Shown here piece after piece: positions 34,469 to 45,705 of a stretch of 52,742 nucleotides of DNA (the first letter of the stretch is position 1; each line of letters opens with the position of its first letter). The notes beneath the pieces are model-generated. The model was not told the DNA's origin. It was given only the letters and a program-made list of their open reading frames with translations, and made no database searches. The DNA comes from Rhizophagus sp. LPA8_4_AMF (taxonomy: Eukaryota; Glomeromycota; Glomeromycetes; Glomerales; Glomeraceae): assembly GCA_021464525.1 (NCBI GenBank), contig JADRCO010000113.1, positions 1-52,742 on the forward strand, in the 5' to 3' direction. Made by a program: the position numbers and the translations under genes.

Positions 34469-35222
34469 AGGCAGAAAAGTATTCATTTCAAGCACATCAT
34501 GTTCTTTTAGATTCATATATCTAATAATAATAGTAAAGTGCTTTACTGAAGTATCAAAAAATTACATTGTGAAAGCATGATTATGATTTTCCCACTTTTC
34601 TTAACCAAAATTTCTTTTTCCTTTAACATAATATATTAATTTTAAATTAAATTAATCCTTCACTCATTATGCTTTTTAACTTTTTCATATTAGTAATTGT
34701 AGCCATGTAGTCAAAGGTTTTTTAAAAGCATTGTTAAAGCATTGTTATATACATAAGTATTTCTGAATTATTTTATTATCGTACCATTTTTTTTATACAA
34801 TAAAAATACAGCATTAATCTGGCAGATCTGAACACTTGTTTATCTTATAATTTATACGTCCGGAACGCAGTCCTAAATTCTCTTTTAATATTTGTATCAT
34901 TTTTTTTTTATGACAATTTTTTGTAATACTTATAATTTATTTGTAACTTTATAACATGTGATTTACAATTACTGTATTTTACTTAATAAGCGACGGACTT
35001 CATTTTACCTAGTTGTAAATATATTTATCTTACCTTAATAATAAAAACTTTGAATTGTAATTTGTTAACAAATTTTAAAATATGTGTATCAGTTTAAAGT
35101 ATTTATATTAATGAATTTTCTATAAAATTAAATCTTGGATTTCATGATTTATACCATGAAGGAAACATTGATCTTTGAAAAAAAGTGAAAAGAAAATTGT
35201 AATCTAAAGCCTAACTAACTTA

Positions 35223-35393
35223 TCGCCGTTTTCAAAATGATGTACGCAGTTAAATTTGAATAAAAAAAAGAAAACCGAAAACCGGACGAAAACCGGACGA
35301 AATATGGACAAAAAACGGATGAAAACCGGGCGAATATTGGTATTCGAATATACAATCACAAATAAACTGCGTACACCATTTTGAAAATGGCGA
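35223..35393. mobile_element. 171-bp MITE with a visible empty site in copy A
   Basis: Ends TCGCCGTTTTCAAAATG and their inverse match over about 36 nt with a few mismatches. TA flanks both ends (35221-35222 and 35394-35395). Copy A reads CTAACTTAATAGTAATAAC at about 30090, the uninterrupted site. The interior has AAAACCGGACG-type repeats and no ORF. Confidence 0.85.
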
Positions 35394-35660
35394 TAATAAT
35401 AACAGACAGGATACGTAAAAAGAGAAATTTTCGTACGGGCAATATTTTATTCAAATGAAAATAAAACAATTGATTGTATCGGTTCTTTTCTATCAAAAAA
35501 AAAAACCATTTCTTTAAACATTATTGAAAGAAAAATCTATTGTCAAAAAATAATGTGAAAATACTGGTTAGGTAGACGGAATTTTAAATTATGATTGTTA
35601 AAAAATTCAAAATAAACCTTTTTCAACGAAATTAAACGAACCTAAATAATGAATATTACA

Positions 35661-37683
35661 CTGAATTGTTACAAAAATTAATTTTAGCAAACTATCATTT
35701 AAACTTCATTATAACTTTTAACGACTGTAACAACTAGTTAAAACTAAAATAATACAATTTTAACTTTTGTTTCAGTTAATGACATCTTCTTTACATGGAT
35801 AATAAGTAATATCAAACATAAGGAAAATTGCCATTACCTTAAAACAAAAAATTGGCGCTTATAATTATTTTTTATAAAGCAACCAAATACTCACTATGTC
35901 GTTTTGACAGATCAATGTGATTAAAATAAGATGAATAATTCTAACTATACTTTACTATCTCTACTAATGAAGCAGTTGATCACTTAAGGCCTATGATTAA
36001 ATAAAGGTAGCCATCGTTATTTACAAATATTCTTCCTATCAACTTAAATTTTCGCAAGATCGATACTGGGGGTAATGACATCAATTTATGATCAAATTCA
36101 ACTATATAACAATGGGCAAGGTCCAAGCGATGAAGAAATATTTCCATACGAATATATTTCTACTCACTTTTGCCAGCGACCTCCTAATAATAAAATAATA
36201 TCATTGTACAAATTTAGAAGCAATCATGTAACGTGATATATTCGCAATTTTTATGTACTGTAGCCGCGACTTCCGGCAACATTTTTATTTTATTAAATAA
36301 AGCATTATCAGTTATTATATTGAGAATAGGCCCGTTATTTTGCTTGTGAGATAGACCCTGGAGTTCAGGCCTCTTATCCTAGAACTCCTTAAATATGATT
36401 GCTTATTTTGCAACATTTAGAAAATTTTCATTAAATTAAATTTTTTTATTATAGAATGAGATACGAAGTATGAACATTTGTCTTGGAATTTTTATGGAAA
36501 AAAAAATGATGTAAAAATAAACTAAACCAAGTATTAGCAAACTGGGTGATTTGTTACTACGCACAACGATTTAGTATAAAACATGTGACGACGTGATATC
36601 AGATGATCTTGTGAAATATTGATGACATTAATCGTCTTAAATAGGTGGTAAATAGGTAGTAAATGTCATCGAAAATTAACTGAAGAAATCAATCCAAGAT
36701 ATTTTTTCGATGTGAATATATTTATTAGTATAGTAACAAAGTATAATAACAACCATCATCTATTAGGGTGTCATGTTACACATATTTTGATGAATTTTCT
36801 TCAATAATGGTTCACGTGAAAATAAATAATAACGTGACCAGATTTTTTAACCCATTGTGTTAGAGAATATGAGTCAGGTTTTATACAATTTTCCATCGCG
36901 AATCAGAAAAATAAATAGAGATCTATCTACAATCACTAACGCAATCGTCTGATCAACTGTCATCACATGAAATTTGATTTATAAAAGAATTAATTAAAAT
37001 GTAAGAAAACAAAGCTTTCAAGAAACTTTTGTTTTATTTTTTTAGTAATAACCACCATCTCAAATGTGTGACTGCATAGTAATATTTTATATTATAAAAA
37101 TTTGATTTTTATAAACTTATATAATTTTTATAGAACTTTTTTTTAAATATTTAATTAATGTATTTTATACTTTATATTTAAAATTTATGTTAAATTGGAA
37201 TAGCTAATATAGACAAATAGACAAAAGAGTTGATGAATTATCCAAGTTTGGCAAAAGTTTCAACGGAGATAAAAGCGATTCACATGAAAATAAATAACAA
37301 ACCCCGGATTTTTTAACAAATAGAGGGGGTGGGATACGTTAAATAAATAATTAAATTGGAGCGCCTTATGCAAAAAATCATTAATAAGTCTCCCCTCCAA
37401 TTTTAACAACGCAATTTTTTAACATAAATAGTTTAGATCTATCTACTGCCGGTTCACATGAAAATAAATAATAACGCGTCCAGATTTTTTAACAAGTAGA
37501 TGAGGTTAAACAAATAATTAAATTGGAACGGCCTTAGGCTTTCGCATGCAAATTTGGGTATTACAGTAAATGAAGATTTACATATTATCCAGATAATCTC
37601 ATGTATAAATATAAGTGTTTTTTTTTGTTCGTTCTGGCCTTATTTTTTTCGTATTAACTAATACTTTATATACAACAAAAAAC
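35661..37683. other. Intergenic region
   Basis: Contains the inverted third copy of the dispersed repeat (35682-35790) and a hairpin GGAGTTC...GAACTCC near 36360-36390. Three copies of a 45-nt motif (TTCACRTGAAAATAAATAA followed by CAGATTTTTTAAC or a variant) lie at about 36810, 37275 and 37450. The latter two are each followed by a TAAATAATTAAATTGGA block. No gene is seen. Confidence 0.45.
35682..35790 (-). repeat. Dispersed 120-nt repeat, inverted copy
   Basis: The reverse complement shares AAAATTGTATTATTTTAG, AACTAGTTGTTACA and CGTTAAAAGTTATAAT blocks with 27628-27745 and 42375-42500. Confidence 0.65.
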
Positions 37684-38526
37684 ATGAGTGATAGCAAAAC
37701 AGACGTTCCTGAGCTAGACATTCTCAAGCTTTGCCGAGTTCCTCCAACAGAAGAACTCATTAAGTTTTTGGAAGAGAAAGAAAAAAATATTCCTGCGGTG
37801 GTTAACATCTTTGCCGTTCCCTCCAATCTATCCAAATCGGAAAAAGAAGAGTTATTAAGTTTATTCATTAGCTTGCTTAGCTCTGTCAAAATTTATAATG
37901 GAAGGCCTAATTCTGAATGGCCTCATATCGACAATTCTCAAGAAGTTGTAGACTACATGAAAGCGAAGGCCCAATCCTTTTTCGATCTAATTACAAAAGA
38001 ACCACTTCTGACCATGATTTTACCTGAACAGTCTCACGCAAGTTACCATTTTGAAGATACTTCTACCATCGTTGATATTCATATTAGCATTCTGGAAAAT
38101 TGTTTAAAAGCTTTCAATTCTCATCCAGTACCATGAGACAATTGGATACAATTCTCTCATATCTTGTAAAATCAGTTGAATTCACTTAAACTTGATTGGT
38201 GTGAGACAAAACAAAATCCTATTTCCGTTTCTAACACCTATTATTTCGACTCTGAGAGAGCAAAATTACGTGCATTCTACATAACCGTTGATAATGAACC
38301 ATGGAATATTTTCATTGGAAAAACTTCAAGTAAACAGGAGAAGTTCGTTATGGATTACTTCGACTTCGTATTTACTTTCATTAAGACTGCGATGAACAAG
38401 AACAGGGATTTTATAAACGAGATAATTGACAAAATTACAAGGAATGCTAGAAAAGAAATAGAGAATATCCTTAAGCCTGAATATGTAAATTCCACCACGG
38501 ATCTTCTTGTAGAGGAGGATAAATAG
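37684..38526 (+). pseudogene. Unidentified gene with two compensating frameshifts
   Basis: The start MSDSKTDVPELD lies about 12 nt after a TTTATATA box (37666-37672). The frame is open to TGA at 38134 and again, in the same frame, from about 38176 to TAG at 38526. Between them the +1 frame reads MRQLDTILSYLVKSVEFT, clearly protein-like. One base lost near 38130 and one T gained near 38186 would explain this. Alternatively, a 48-nt GT-AG intron could skip the two stops, but it would discard the protein-like segment. The product is about 280 residues, mostly helical and charged, with no signal peptide and no recognised domain. An AATAAA signal follows at about 38625. Confidence 0.5.
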
Positions 38527-39480
38527 TTATAAATTTTTATATCATGTGAGCAAGAATGCCCGTAGGAATTTTACGTATTTCACATGTATTAGAGGTTGCT
38601 TTTGGTAACATTTTTATTTCATAAATAATAAAGCATCGATCTTTCGTCAAAAATCACATGCATATGTATTGTGAATGTGGCGAACGAGAATTTCTAAGTA
38701 CTTGATATTTTTTTTTTTGTAAAAATATATTTTATTGCATTCCAGAACAACACTATTTTTTTTATCCGAGCCATAAAAATGCTAATACACCTGTCCACCT
38801 TACTGCAACTGGAAATGACACAATTACCAGGTCTACTGGGGAAAGTACAAGAGACCGACTTAAAGGATAAGAGCGAGGCTGATTTCTTGAAATACAAACG
38901 AAATCTTGATGCTAAATTAATATTTGTAATACAGAATAATTGGCCCATTTTGGTCTGTATTCGATATATGTGACACTGGGGTTTGCCATCAACTAATTTA
39001 TGTAAAGTGACATATAAATCAGAGATTTTTCTCGTGATCGTTCGTATTAGACTATTAAATAAATTCTTAGAAGTTTCCTATTAGGATTGATGTAATTCAT
39101 GTAATTCCCCATCTTAATAACTCTGAATTATTTATATTATTTTCTGTCCCAAACAATTACATCTTTCATGTAACAGGATTCTTTTTCTATTTAAAAAAGT
39201 GTTCAAGTTTCGACAATAATAAGTATTTACTCTTGAATACATTTCCATAAGAAAAAATTTTGTACTTTGTATTTTCAAATATTTTAGTTATTATATTCTT
39301 TAAATTTTTAATATTTTTTTGAATACCAAATTCCCGAATTTGATATCATATTAATGATCAATGTGACACCCACTGATTTTCCGCTGGATTTGTTTTTTTC
39401 AAATAATGCAGGAATAAAACAGAGATACAAAGTAAGTTGTATCTTCTATATATGTTGAAGATTCGTTCTGTGAAATCCAA
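38527..39480. other. Intergenic stretch
   Basis: AT-rich. Short open frames on both strands over 38694-38973 overlap each other and neither is convincing. Nothing else is recognised. Confidence 0.3.
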
Positions 39481-39489
39481 TTCATGCTT

Positions 39490-39790
39490 CGATCATGGCG
39501 TCTAAGTCTTTTGATGTATTTTTTGGAATAGAGATATCGTAAGATACGAACGGAGGGTGACCAGAGATCTATTCTATAATGATCTTGGATATATAATTAA
39601 TATGACAGCGAGGATAACCTGCTGGAACTGGAGGTAAGGATTCCAAACGCGCTTTCTCAGCATGTTGACGATTGCATAAATTTTTCTGAAGGCTTCAATA
39701 ATAATTCTTAAACCGTCTGAAGGTGTTTGTAGGAAGATGTTCAACCGTGAAAAAGGGTAAATTACATTTTTTTTGTAAGTAGGCCAACAA
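39490..39790 (-). pseudogene. Possible minus-strand coding relic
   Basis: One minus-strand frame reads coherent protein with two or three stops: RRFKNYY, then HAEKARLESLPPVPAGYPRC, HINYISKIIIE, then GHPPFVSYDISIPKNTSKDL. Proline- and charge-rich composition differs from the background. The 77-residue ORF in another frame of the same strand is probably its shadow. The family is not recognised. Confidence 0.3.
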
Positions 39791-39839
39791 ATAGATTGGT
39801 GTGACATAAAAAAAACCGGTTTTTTAATTTTAGGGCTAG

Positions 39840-40587
39840 ACCAGATTTCTCTTTATTTGAAGTATTTTAAACTAAAATAAGTAATTTAACAAACAAACTT
39901 AATTGTGATGCAATCATGCAATGTTTAAGGCCACTCCAAAGTCCTGATTTTTACAAAAAAAATTCTAATTTTAGATCGTAATTTATTTTGCAGTTTTATT
40001 TCGAAATAATTTACTCATTAAAAATTAAATATCCTTATTTTCAATTAAAAATTATTATTATAATACACAAATTATTTTATTTTATTATATAGATGATAAT
40101 GCGAAAGAAATTTTTATTTTGATCTTTCAACAATAGACCAATTTTATATTAGTTCCCCATATTTGGACAATTATCTAATATTCTGGATTTTTTTAAGCCT
40201 TGAAAGAAATTTCATTGCATATTTTAATGATAAGTAAATACTATAATCAAATGCATGAAATTTATGATAATAAAATATTAATTTCTCTTCGGAGTTGACG
40301 AAAAACTAAAAATACAGAAACATTTTCGCTTTTATTTCGATATAAAAGGAATAAATTAATTTAATTTGGATTTCCATTTAACAATAAAAAAAAGTAATTT
40401 CATACTGTGTGACATGATGATCACTTTTCGGTAAAGAAGTTTCTGAACAAAAATCAATGATATTGACTTAATTTGATATAATTTGATATGTTTCATTCAC
40501 CCAATGAAAAAAAAATTCCTTTTATGCCTGGAGGTAAATCAATGACACAGATTATTTTTTATCTCTTGCCGCAGGAGGTGAAATACA
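39840..40587. other. AT-rich intergenic stretch
   Basis: Upstream region of the secreted-protein gene; nothing recognisable apart from homopolymers. Confidence 0.3.
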
Positions 40588-40595
40588 TATAAAAA
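40588..40595 (+). promoter_or_regulatory. TATAAAAA box of the secreted-protein gene
   Basis: About 130 nt upstream of the ATG at 40727, followed by a leader of TATATA and ACATACA repeats. Confidence 0.45.
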
Positions 40596-40726
40596 TCCCA
40601 ACTTTCCGCTTTATCCAAAAGACATCCACATCAAGATTTATTTCCTCTAAATCTAAATAAAGGATATATAATATATAAATATATACACATACAGACATAC
40701 TCATATACATAATATAAACAACAAAT

Positions 40727-41742
40727 ATGAAGCTTCAATATCTTCTTCTCTTTGCATTATTCACGGTTTTTGTAATACAAGTTCAAGCTAACGGAGATTA
40801 CGATGATTACGAGCAATGGGAACACGATTTTCCTGATACTTGTCAAGAACTTTTCAAAACTAAACATTGTAATAAATGTCAATCGTTAATGTGGAATCAT
40901 TTCAAAAATCCTGGTCAATGTGCTACTGCTTTCAATCTTGGCCGTGATATTTTTGAAATTATAAAAGATTCCGGTGAAAAACCAAAACCTTATGATCTTA
41001 CACTCTTTAAGAAAGGTTTAAATAAATATTGCCATAAAGATTTCCATTGTAGTCAACGTAAAGTTGAGAAGATTTACAATAATATACAAAATGTCTGTAA
41101 ACATGAATTAAGTGTTAAATTTGATTGGAGTGATAATCCTAAAAATTTTGAAGATATTACCGCTTACGCTGCTTATGGTACTTTGCTCACCTATTACACT
41201 GGAATTCCTGCCCGAAAAGCTCTTTGTACCAAAAACAAGCATGGTGGTGAGTTGTAATTTAAAATATAATCTTCTTTAATGTTCTTATTGTATATCTTAA
41301 AAATGTAACATTTGTACCTCTTAATTATATAGATTTCTGCAGTTTTGAATTCATTGAGAAACTCACTCAATGGATAAAGAAGAAAACAAACGCTGATCCA
41401 AAAGCTGTTGTAACCCATGACCTCAAATTCGTTATCAAAGGAGATGGAAAGAAAATTCGTATTCCGAAATCGTTCTTTTGCGACCCATGTTGGAGAAAGA
41501 TGGCCCATATCTATGGTGATTACATCAAAGATCATAGATTGAAGAAATCTGTCGAAAAGAATATTTGGGGATCTTATCATGACTTAGAAGAGTTATATCT
41601 CCCACATTGTACTTATCATAAACGTGGTTTAGGTGAAATTTTGAAAAATAGAAGTGATTCTAAATTAAGTGAACGTAGTGCAAATCCTGCTTTTGGAGTT
41701 TTAAGTCATCGTATGAATAAATTACATTCTTTAGCGATTTAA
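40727..41742 (+). CDS. Secreted cysteine-rich protein, two exons
   Basis: Exon 1 is 40727-41246 and exon 2 is 41333-41742. The 86-nt GTGAG-TATAG intron is phase 1, giving 309 residues, open throughout. Residues 1-21 form a clear signal peptide: a Lys at position 2, a hydrophobic core LLLFALFTVFVI and a likely cut after Ala21. The mature part starts acidic (NGDYDDYEQWEHD). It has 12 cysteines, an even number compatible with disulfides, including HCNKC and FFCDPC pairs. The C-terminal third is basic. No membrane segment follows the signal, so secretion is likely. No enzyme motif is recognised. In a mycorrhizal fungus such proteins include cell-wall, spore or effector candidates, but the role here is unknown. 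Confidence 0.8.
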
Positions 41743-42374
41743 AATTCTTTTTAGATAATCTACCTAGACTATAGAGATGGATATTATAAGATTATGATTT
41801 TTTTTAGATTCTTTTTAGACTTTATAAGCTTTATTAATAAGTTTATCATTTAAATCTTCCTTTTGCTCAATTGTTTACATTTTCATGAAATTTTATAAAA
41901 TGCATATAAATAAATTCGCTCATAATTTTTAATTTCATTTTAACGCAGAAAATTACTGTACACTTTTTTTATACAAATTCATTTGCTAGATACTATACCT
42001 TTTTCTATTTTAACTAATGATTCGTAGTTTATTTTTTTGTATTGCTCCAACTAACATTAGCAGAATTCTTTATAATAATATGTCCAATTTTTTCGTATTA
42101 TACTTCTCTTGTTTTTGACTTTAAATTGATATTTGTATTTGCTATAATAAAATCATCAGTGTGAATTCTGGTTTACTTGGCACTTTCTAACTAGTCTAAT
42201 AACTCTGAGAAGTTTATTTCCATGCTAAAATAAATATTAAATAAATATGTATTTTAAATATTAACACTTTTATTTTAGTGAACCAAAAAATATTAATATA
42301 AGAGCAGACTGCAGTGTTAAATTTATACGAGAGATAATATGAGATGATTGACTAGAATATCGGCCAAACTATTA
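41743..42374. other. 3' flank and intergenic stretch
   Basis: AT-rich, with AATAAA-like signals near 41910 for the secreted-protein gene. No coding frame. Confidence 0.35.
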
Positions 42375-42500
42375 GTGATTCCGACTTAACTAAAACCAAA
42401 TGTTAAAATTGTTTAACATTTATTATTTTAGTTTTAGCTAGTTGTTACAATCGTTAAAAGCTATAATAAAGTTAAATTTAACTTTTGTATACAATACGCA
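42375..42500 (+). repeat. Dispersed 120-nt repeat, copy 3
   Basis: Same-strand relative of 27628-27745; both end with TTGTATACAATACGCA(A)TTTG. Confidence 0.7.
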
Positions 42501-42767
42501 TTTGTCTCATTTGAATTTAATCAAAGGAAATCTCGATAAATTTTAGATCTATTAATAATCTTTTGGACCATGTTACTAATACATTTACGAAATTAAAAAT
42601 TGATCAATCAAAATATTAATTATAGATGAGAAATTAAATAAATTTTATTTTTATTATATATATTTAATAAAAGTGAACAAATCGTTAATATTTGTTGCTG
42701 ACTTAGCCAAGTCTTTTTAAAAAACTTCTTGTCGCCTGATCACCAACGTTGAGGTGCAGCAACATTG

Positions 42768-42890
42768 ATCAGGGAGGGGGAAGGAAAAGCGAGAGAGGGA
42801 AAGAAGAAAGAGCGAGGGAATAGGGAAAGGGAAAGGGAAGAATGAGAGGAGAAAGGAAAAGGGAAGGGAAGGAAGGGAAGGACAGAAACA
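42768..42890. repeat. 120-nt polypurine (G/A) tract
   Basis: Almost pure purine on the plus strand, with many GGGAAAGGGA-type runs, in an otherwise AT-rich contig. Such mirror-like tracts can form triplex DNA, and the G runs could support quadruplexes. The minus-strand ORF through it is a by-product of composition. Confidence 0.8.
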
Positions 42891-43769
42891 CTATAATATA
42901 AAACCTGAATTAATATACAAGCTCTTACTACTTGCAACCCATTCACTTGAGAGAGAAATCATCTATTATAAAAATACAAGCTACAGTACATCTCAAACTC
43001 ACCCGCGCTACAATTCGTCCGCACTCTACACCCACACGCTCCGCAACACCCACACTAACATACCTCCTCCACACACTTTTTTAAGGAAGCTTCCGCGATA
43101 TGTTTGAAAAATAATAGCTGATTTGAGATGATTTCATTTTATGAATGTAATATAATGTATATCGTATAAATTTATTGACTTTTGGTCATTTACCATTTAC
43201 ACTTCTATGTAATTTTTAACTGCCGTAAACCTAGTAAGCAAGAACAAGTTCAAAATTTGATGTATATTTATTTGATTAATTGCAATAAATCCACCGAAAT
43301 AGAAAATAACATACTCGCTCCAAATATCTACCAACTTCCGAAGTTCTTTTAAAAAAAGAGGAATAAAAAAAAGGGATTTTAATAGTCCTTTTTTTTGTTA
43401 TAGTCGCTCCTTGATTTATTAAACTATCGTTTTATAAAAATTTTTAAAAATTTTATTCTCTTATTGCCAATTTTAATTGTGGAAACTTTCTTATTGTCCA
43501 TTTCATACTCAATCATTGTGGCAGTAGAATGGTTCAATGATTCAAAAATTAAAATTTTTAATATAGTATACACTGTATACTATTATTCAATGATTGGCTT
43601 TGAGATTGCCAAGTGCCAACAAATTAACGGAACAATTCACCTTTGTTAGCTACATCACGCGACTAAAAAATAACGTGATGCAATATCAGATCCCAAGATC
43701 CCAAATATGGTTAAACTATAATTTAGATTTTTTATATAAAATTATTTTTTTGATTTCTCTTTAAAAACC
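42891..43769. other. Intergenic stretch upstream of PIG-C
   Basis: 42950-43080 is unusually C-rich (CACCCGCGC, CACACGCTCCGC), adjoining the purine tract; together they look like part of a repeat-derived unit. Farther on there is a hairpin ATAGTATAC-ACT-GTATACTAT near 43562-43582. No gene is seen. Confidence 0.35.
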
Positions 43770-45328
43770 ATGTCAGAGATCAATATAAATTTTTGTCCTT
43801 TTGACGGTTATTTTTTAGGTGACGAAGATAAATGTAGTTTTTGTGGATTTGATAGGTAATGTAATAATTTTGATGAATTTAAACTTTTCAATTTCTTTAA
43901 TTTCTTCCTATCCCTTTTTTTTAAGAATTTTATCTTATTTTCAAATTATAGAATTTTTGCTGCTAATAAAAATTGGGTAAGCTGGTTTTTTTTAAAAAAA
44001 ATTAATTTAAAAAAAATTGTCTTCATTATTTTTACTTTAAAGGGTTCGTTGACGAATTCACCCACAAATAAACGTGAACCATGGCGTAAATTATTATGGA
44101 TAAAACAAGATTATCCAGATAATTACGTAGATAGTACCTTTCTCGAAGAACTAGAAAAAAACGGTGAATAATGATTTTTTTTTCATTTTTTATCTTAGCC
44201 TTTAGTTAACATATTTGTATTTTTTTTTTAAAAAAAGTTAACGTTAGAGCATACGATTACTGGGCCGTATTAAAAGAATCTTGCGTAATTTCACAACATA
44301 TAAGTAGCATAGTTATTTTTATTGCAGTATTTATATATTTATATCTTGATATGTTATCAGCACAAAATTTAATCATAAGTGGAACTGTGTTCACTATAAT
44401 TGGATATATTTTTTGGGATAAAAGTATCTCAAAAACTGACCCTTCTTATGAGTACAAAAGTAAGTTACTTTTGGTTATGATTTTTTTTTTAGGAAAAAAA
44501 ATGAGCATTGATATTTTTTTTCTGAACATTTTACTTTAATTAAAATAAGGATGGAAAACTGCAAAAGGAGCAGTACTTTTTTTTGCAACATTATTATGTT
44601 TGTCACCAATTTTAAAAACTTTAACAAAAGATACAAGTAGTGATACAATATGGGCTTTGACTGTTATTTTATTTCTAGCCAATATGTTATTTCATGATTA
44701 TGGTTCTGAAAATAGGACTAACATCAAGTAAATAATCATATTTAATTTTATTTTTAAATAAATTTTTCAAAAAAAAAATATTAATTATTCTTTAATAGAT
44801 TTCCTGGTTCATTATCAACAAATGCTGCTATATTTTCTTCAGTTTTATTAGCCTCTAGATTACCTTCAAATTCTCATGTTTTTGGGTTAATGTCCTTTGC
44901 TATTGAATGGTTTGCTTTATTTCCAATTTTCAGAAGATATATCAAAGTAAAATTTGTTTTATTCATGAAGTTTTTTTTTTTAATTGTTCAAATATTTGTA
45001 TTTCTAACATTACGAAATTTTTTTTAGAGCCTTTCAGTCGAATTTAATATAGCATTAACTTGTTTATTGTTTATGCTGGCTACTGTATTATTTTTAAATA
45101 TTTCAAAAACCATTGTAATTCTTTATATTTTAGGCATTGCTTTTATAACTTTCGTTTGTCCTTTTTGGTTAATTTGGATACAAAAATATAAAAAGTAAGT
45201 ATAAATTAAAGAATTCTATTTTTTTTAAAAAAAATAATAAACCCAATTGTTTAATCCCTTTTTCTTTTTCTTTTAGCGAGATTCATGGTCCATGGGATGA
45301 AGCTAGACCAAAAATTACAACATATTAA
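43770..45328 (+). CDS. GPI2: GPI-GlcNAc transferase subunit PIG-C/GPI2, eight exons
   Basis: Exons are 43770-43855, 43952-43976, 44043-44163, 44238-44459, 44550-44727, 44799-44946, 45028-45194 and 45277-45328. All introns are GT-AG; the joined length is 333 codons without a stop. The PIG-C signature follows the short N-terminus: EPWRKLLWIKQDYPDNYVD, FLEEL, then six to eight hydrophobic segments and the C-terminal GPWDEA motif. PIG-C is a multi-pass ER membrane subunit of the complex that adds GlcNAc to phosphatidylinositol, the first step of GPI-anchor synthesis. The length is slightly above that usual for the family because of an N-terminal extension of about 35 residues with CPFDG and CSFCGF motifs. 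It is convergent with the Aquarius gene, tails 377 bp apart. Confidence 0.9.
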
Positions 45329-45705
45329 TTCATAATATAAATTAATCACTAATAGAATAACTTTAAATAATTATTTATAATTACAATTGATTCTTAATTT
45401 CTGTTACAATGTAAAATTAATTGAAAATAGAGTATGAGGTTACTCAAATCTGATTAGATAAAAATTAATAATGTATCAAAAGTTACTATACTTTCGTTCA
45501 AATTTTGAATTTATTCAAGAGTTTATTAAATCTAGTTATATAATTTATTCAATAGTTTATATATTATAGCTAGTTATATTATTTATACTCAACATAATTT
45601 TAATTCTTATAAAAAGTTTATTTGAAGTTTAAGTTGAAATATTTCTATGAACACACAAATCACTAGTCTTAAATGTTCTCTCCCCCCTTCCTCATCATCG
45701 TCTTC
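45329..45705. other. Convergent intergenic region between GPI2 and AQR
   Basis: 377 bp of AT-rich sequence shared by the 3' ends of two convergent genes; no ORF. Confidence 0.5.

Larger units (their letters stand above)
32850..34835. mobile_element. 2-kb insertion in copy B, probably a decayed transposon
   Basis: Copy A reads from AAAAATGAATTAATT straight into TTTATCTTATAATTTAT; in copy B these are separated by about 2 kb. The insert holds T-rich tandem repeats (33410-33650) and plus-strand coding relics (about 33712-33830 and 34153-34468). No clear terminal repeats were found, so the element type is unknown. Confidence 0.55.
30657..35660. repeat. Copy B of the 5-kb tandem segmental duplication
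   Basis: Matches copy A block by block (see 25370-30400). Copy-specific insertions are 30930-31490 (no identity seen), about 32850-34835 (coding relics) and the MITE at 35223-35393. Confidence 0.8.

Noticed and set aside
38694..38973. Overlapping ORFs on both strands
   Set aside because: Each is short and lacks promoter, intron or homology support; the plus version (a charged 64-residue peptide) is slightly more protein-like but too weak to call.
42740..42946. Minus-strand Pro/Ser/Phe-rich ORF
   Set aside because: Direct translation of a polypyrimidine tract.
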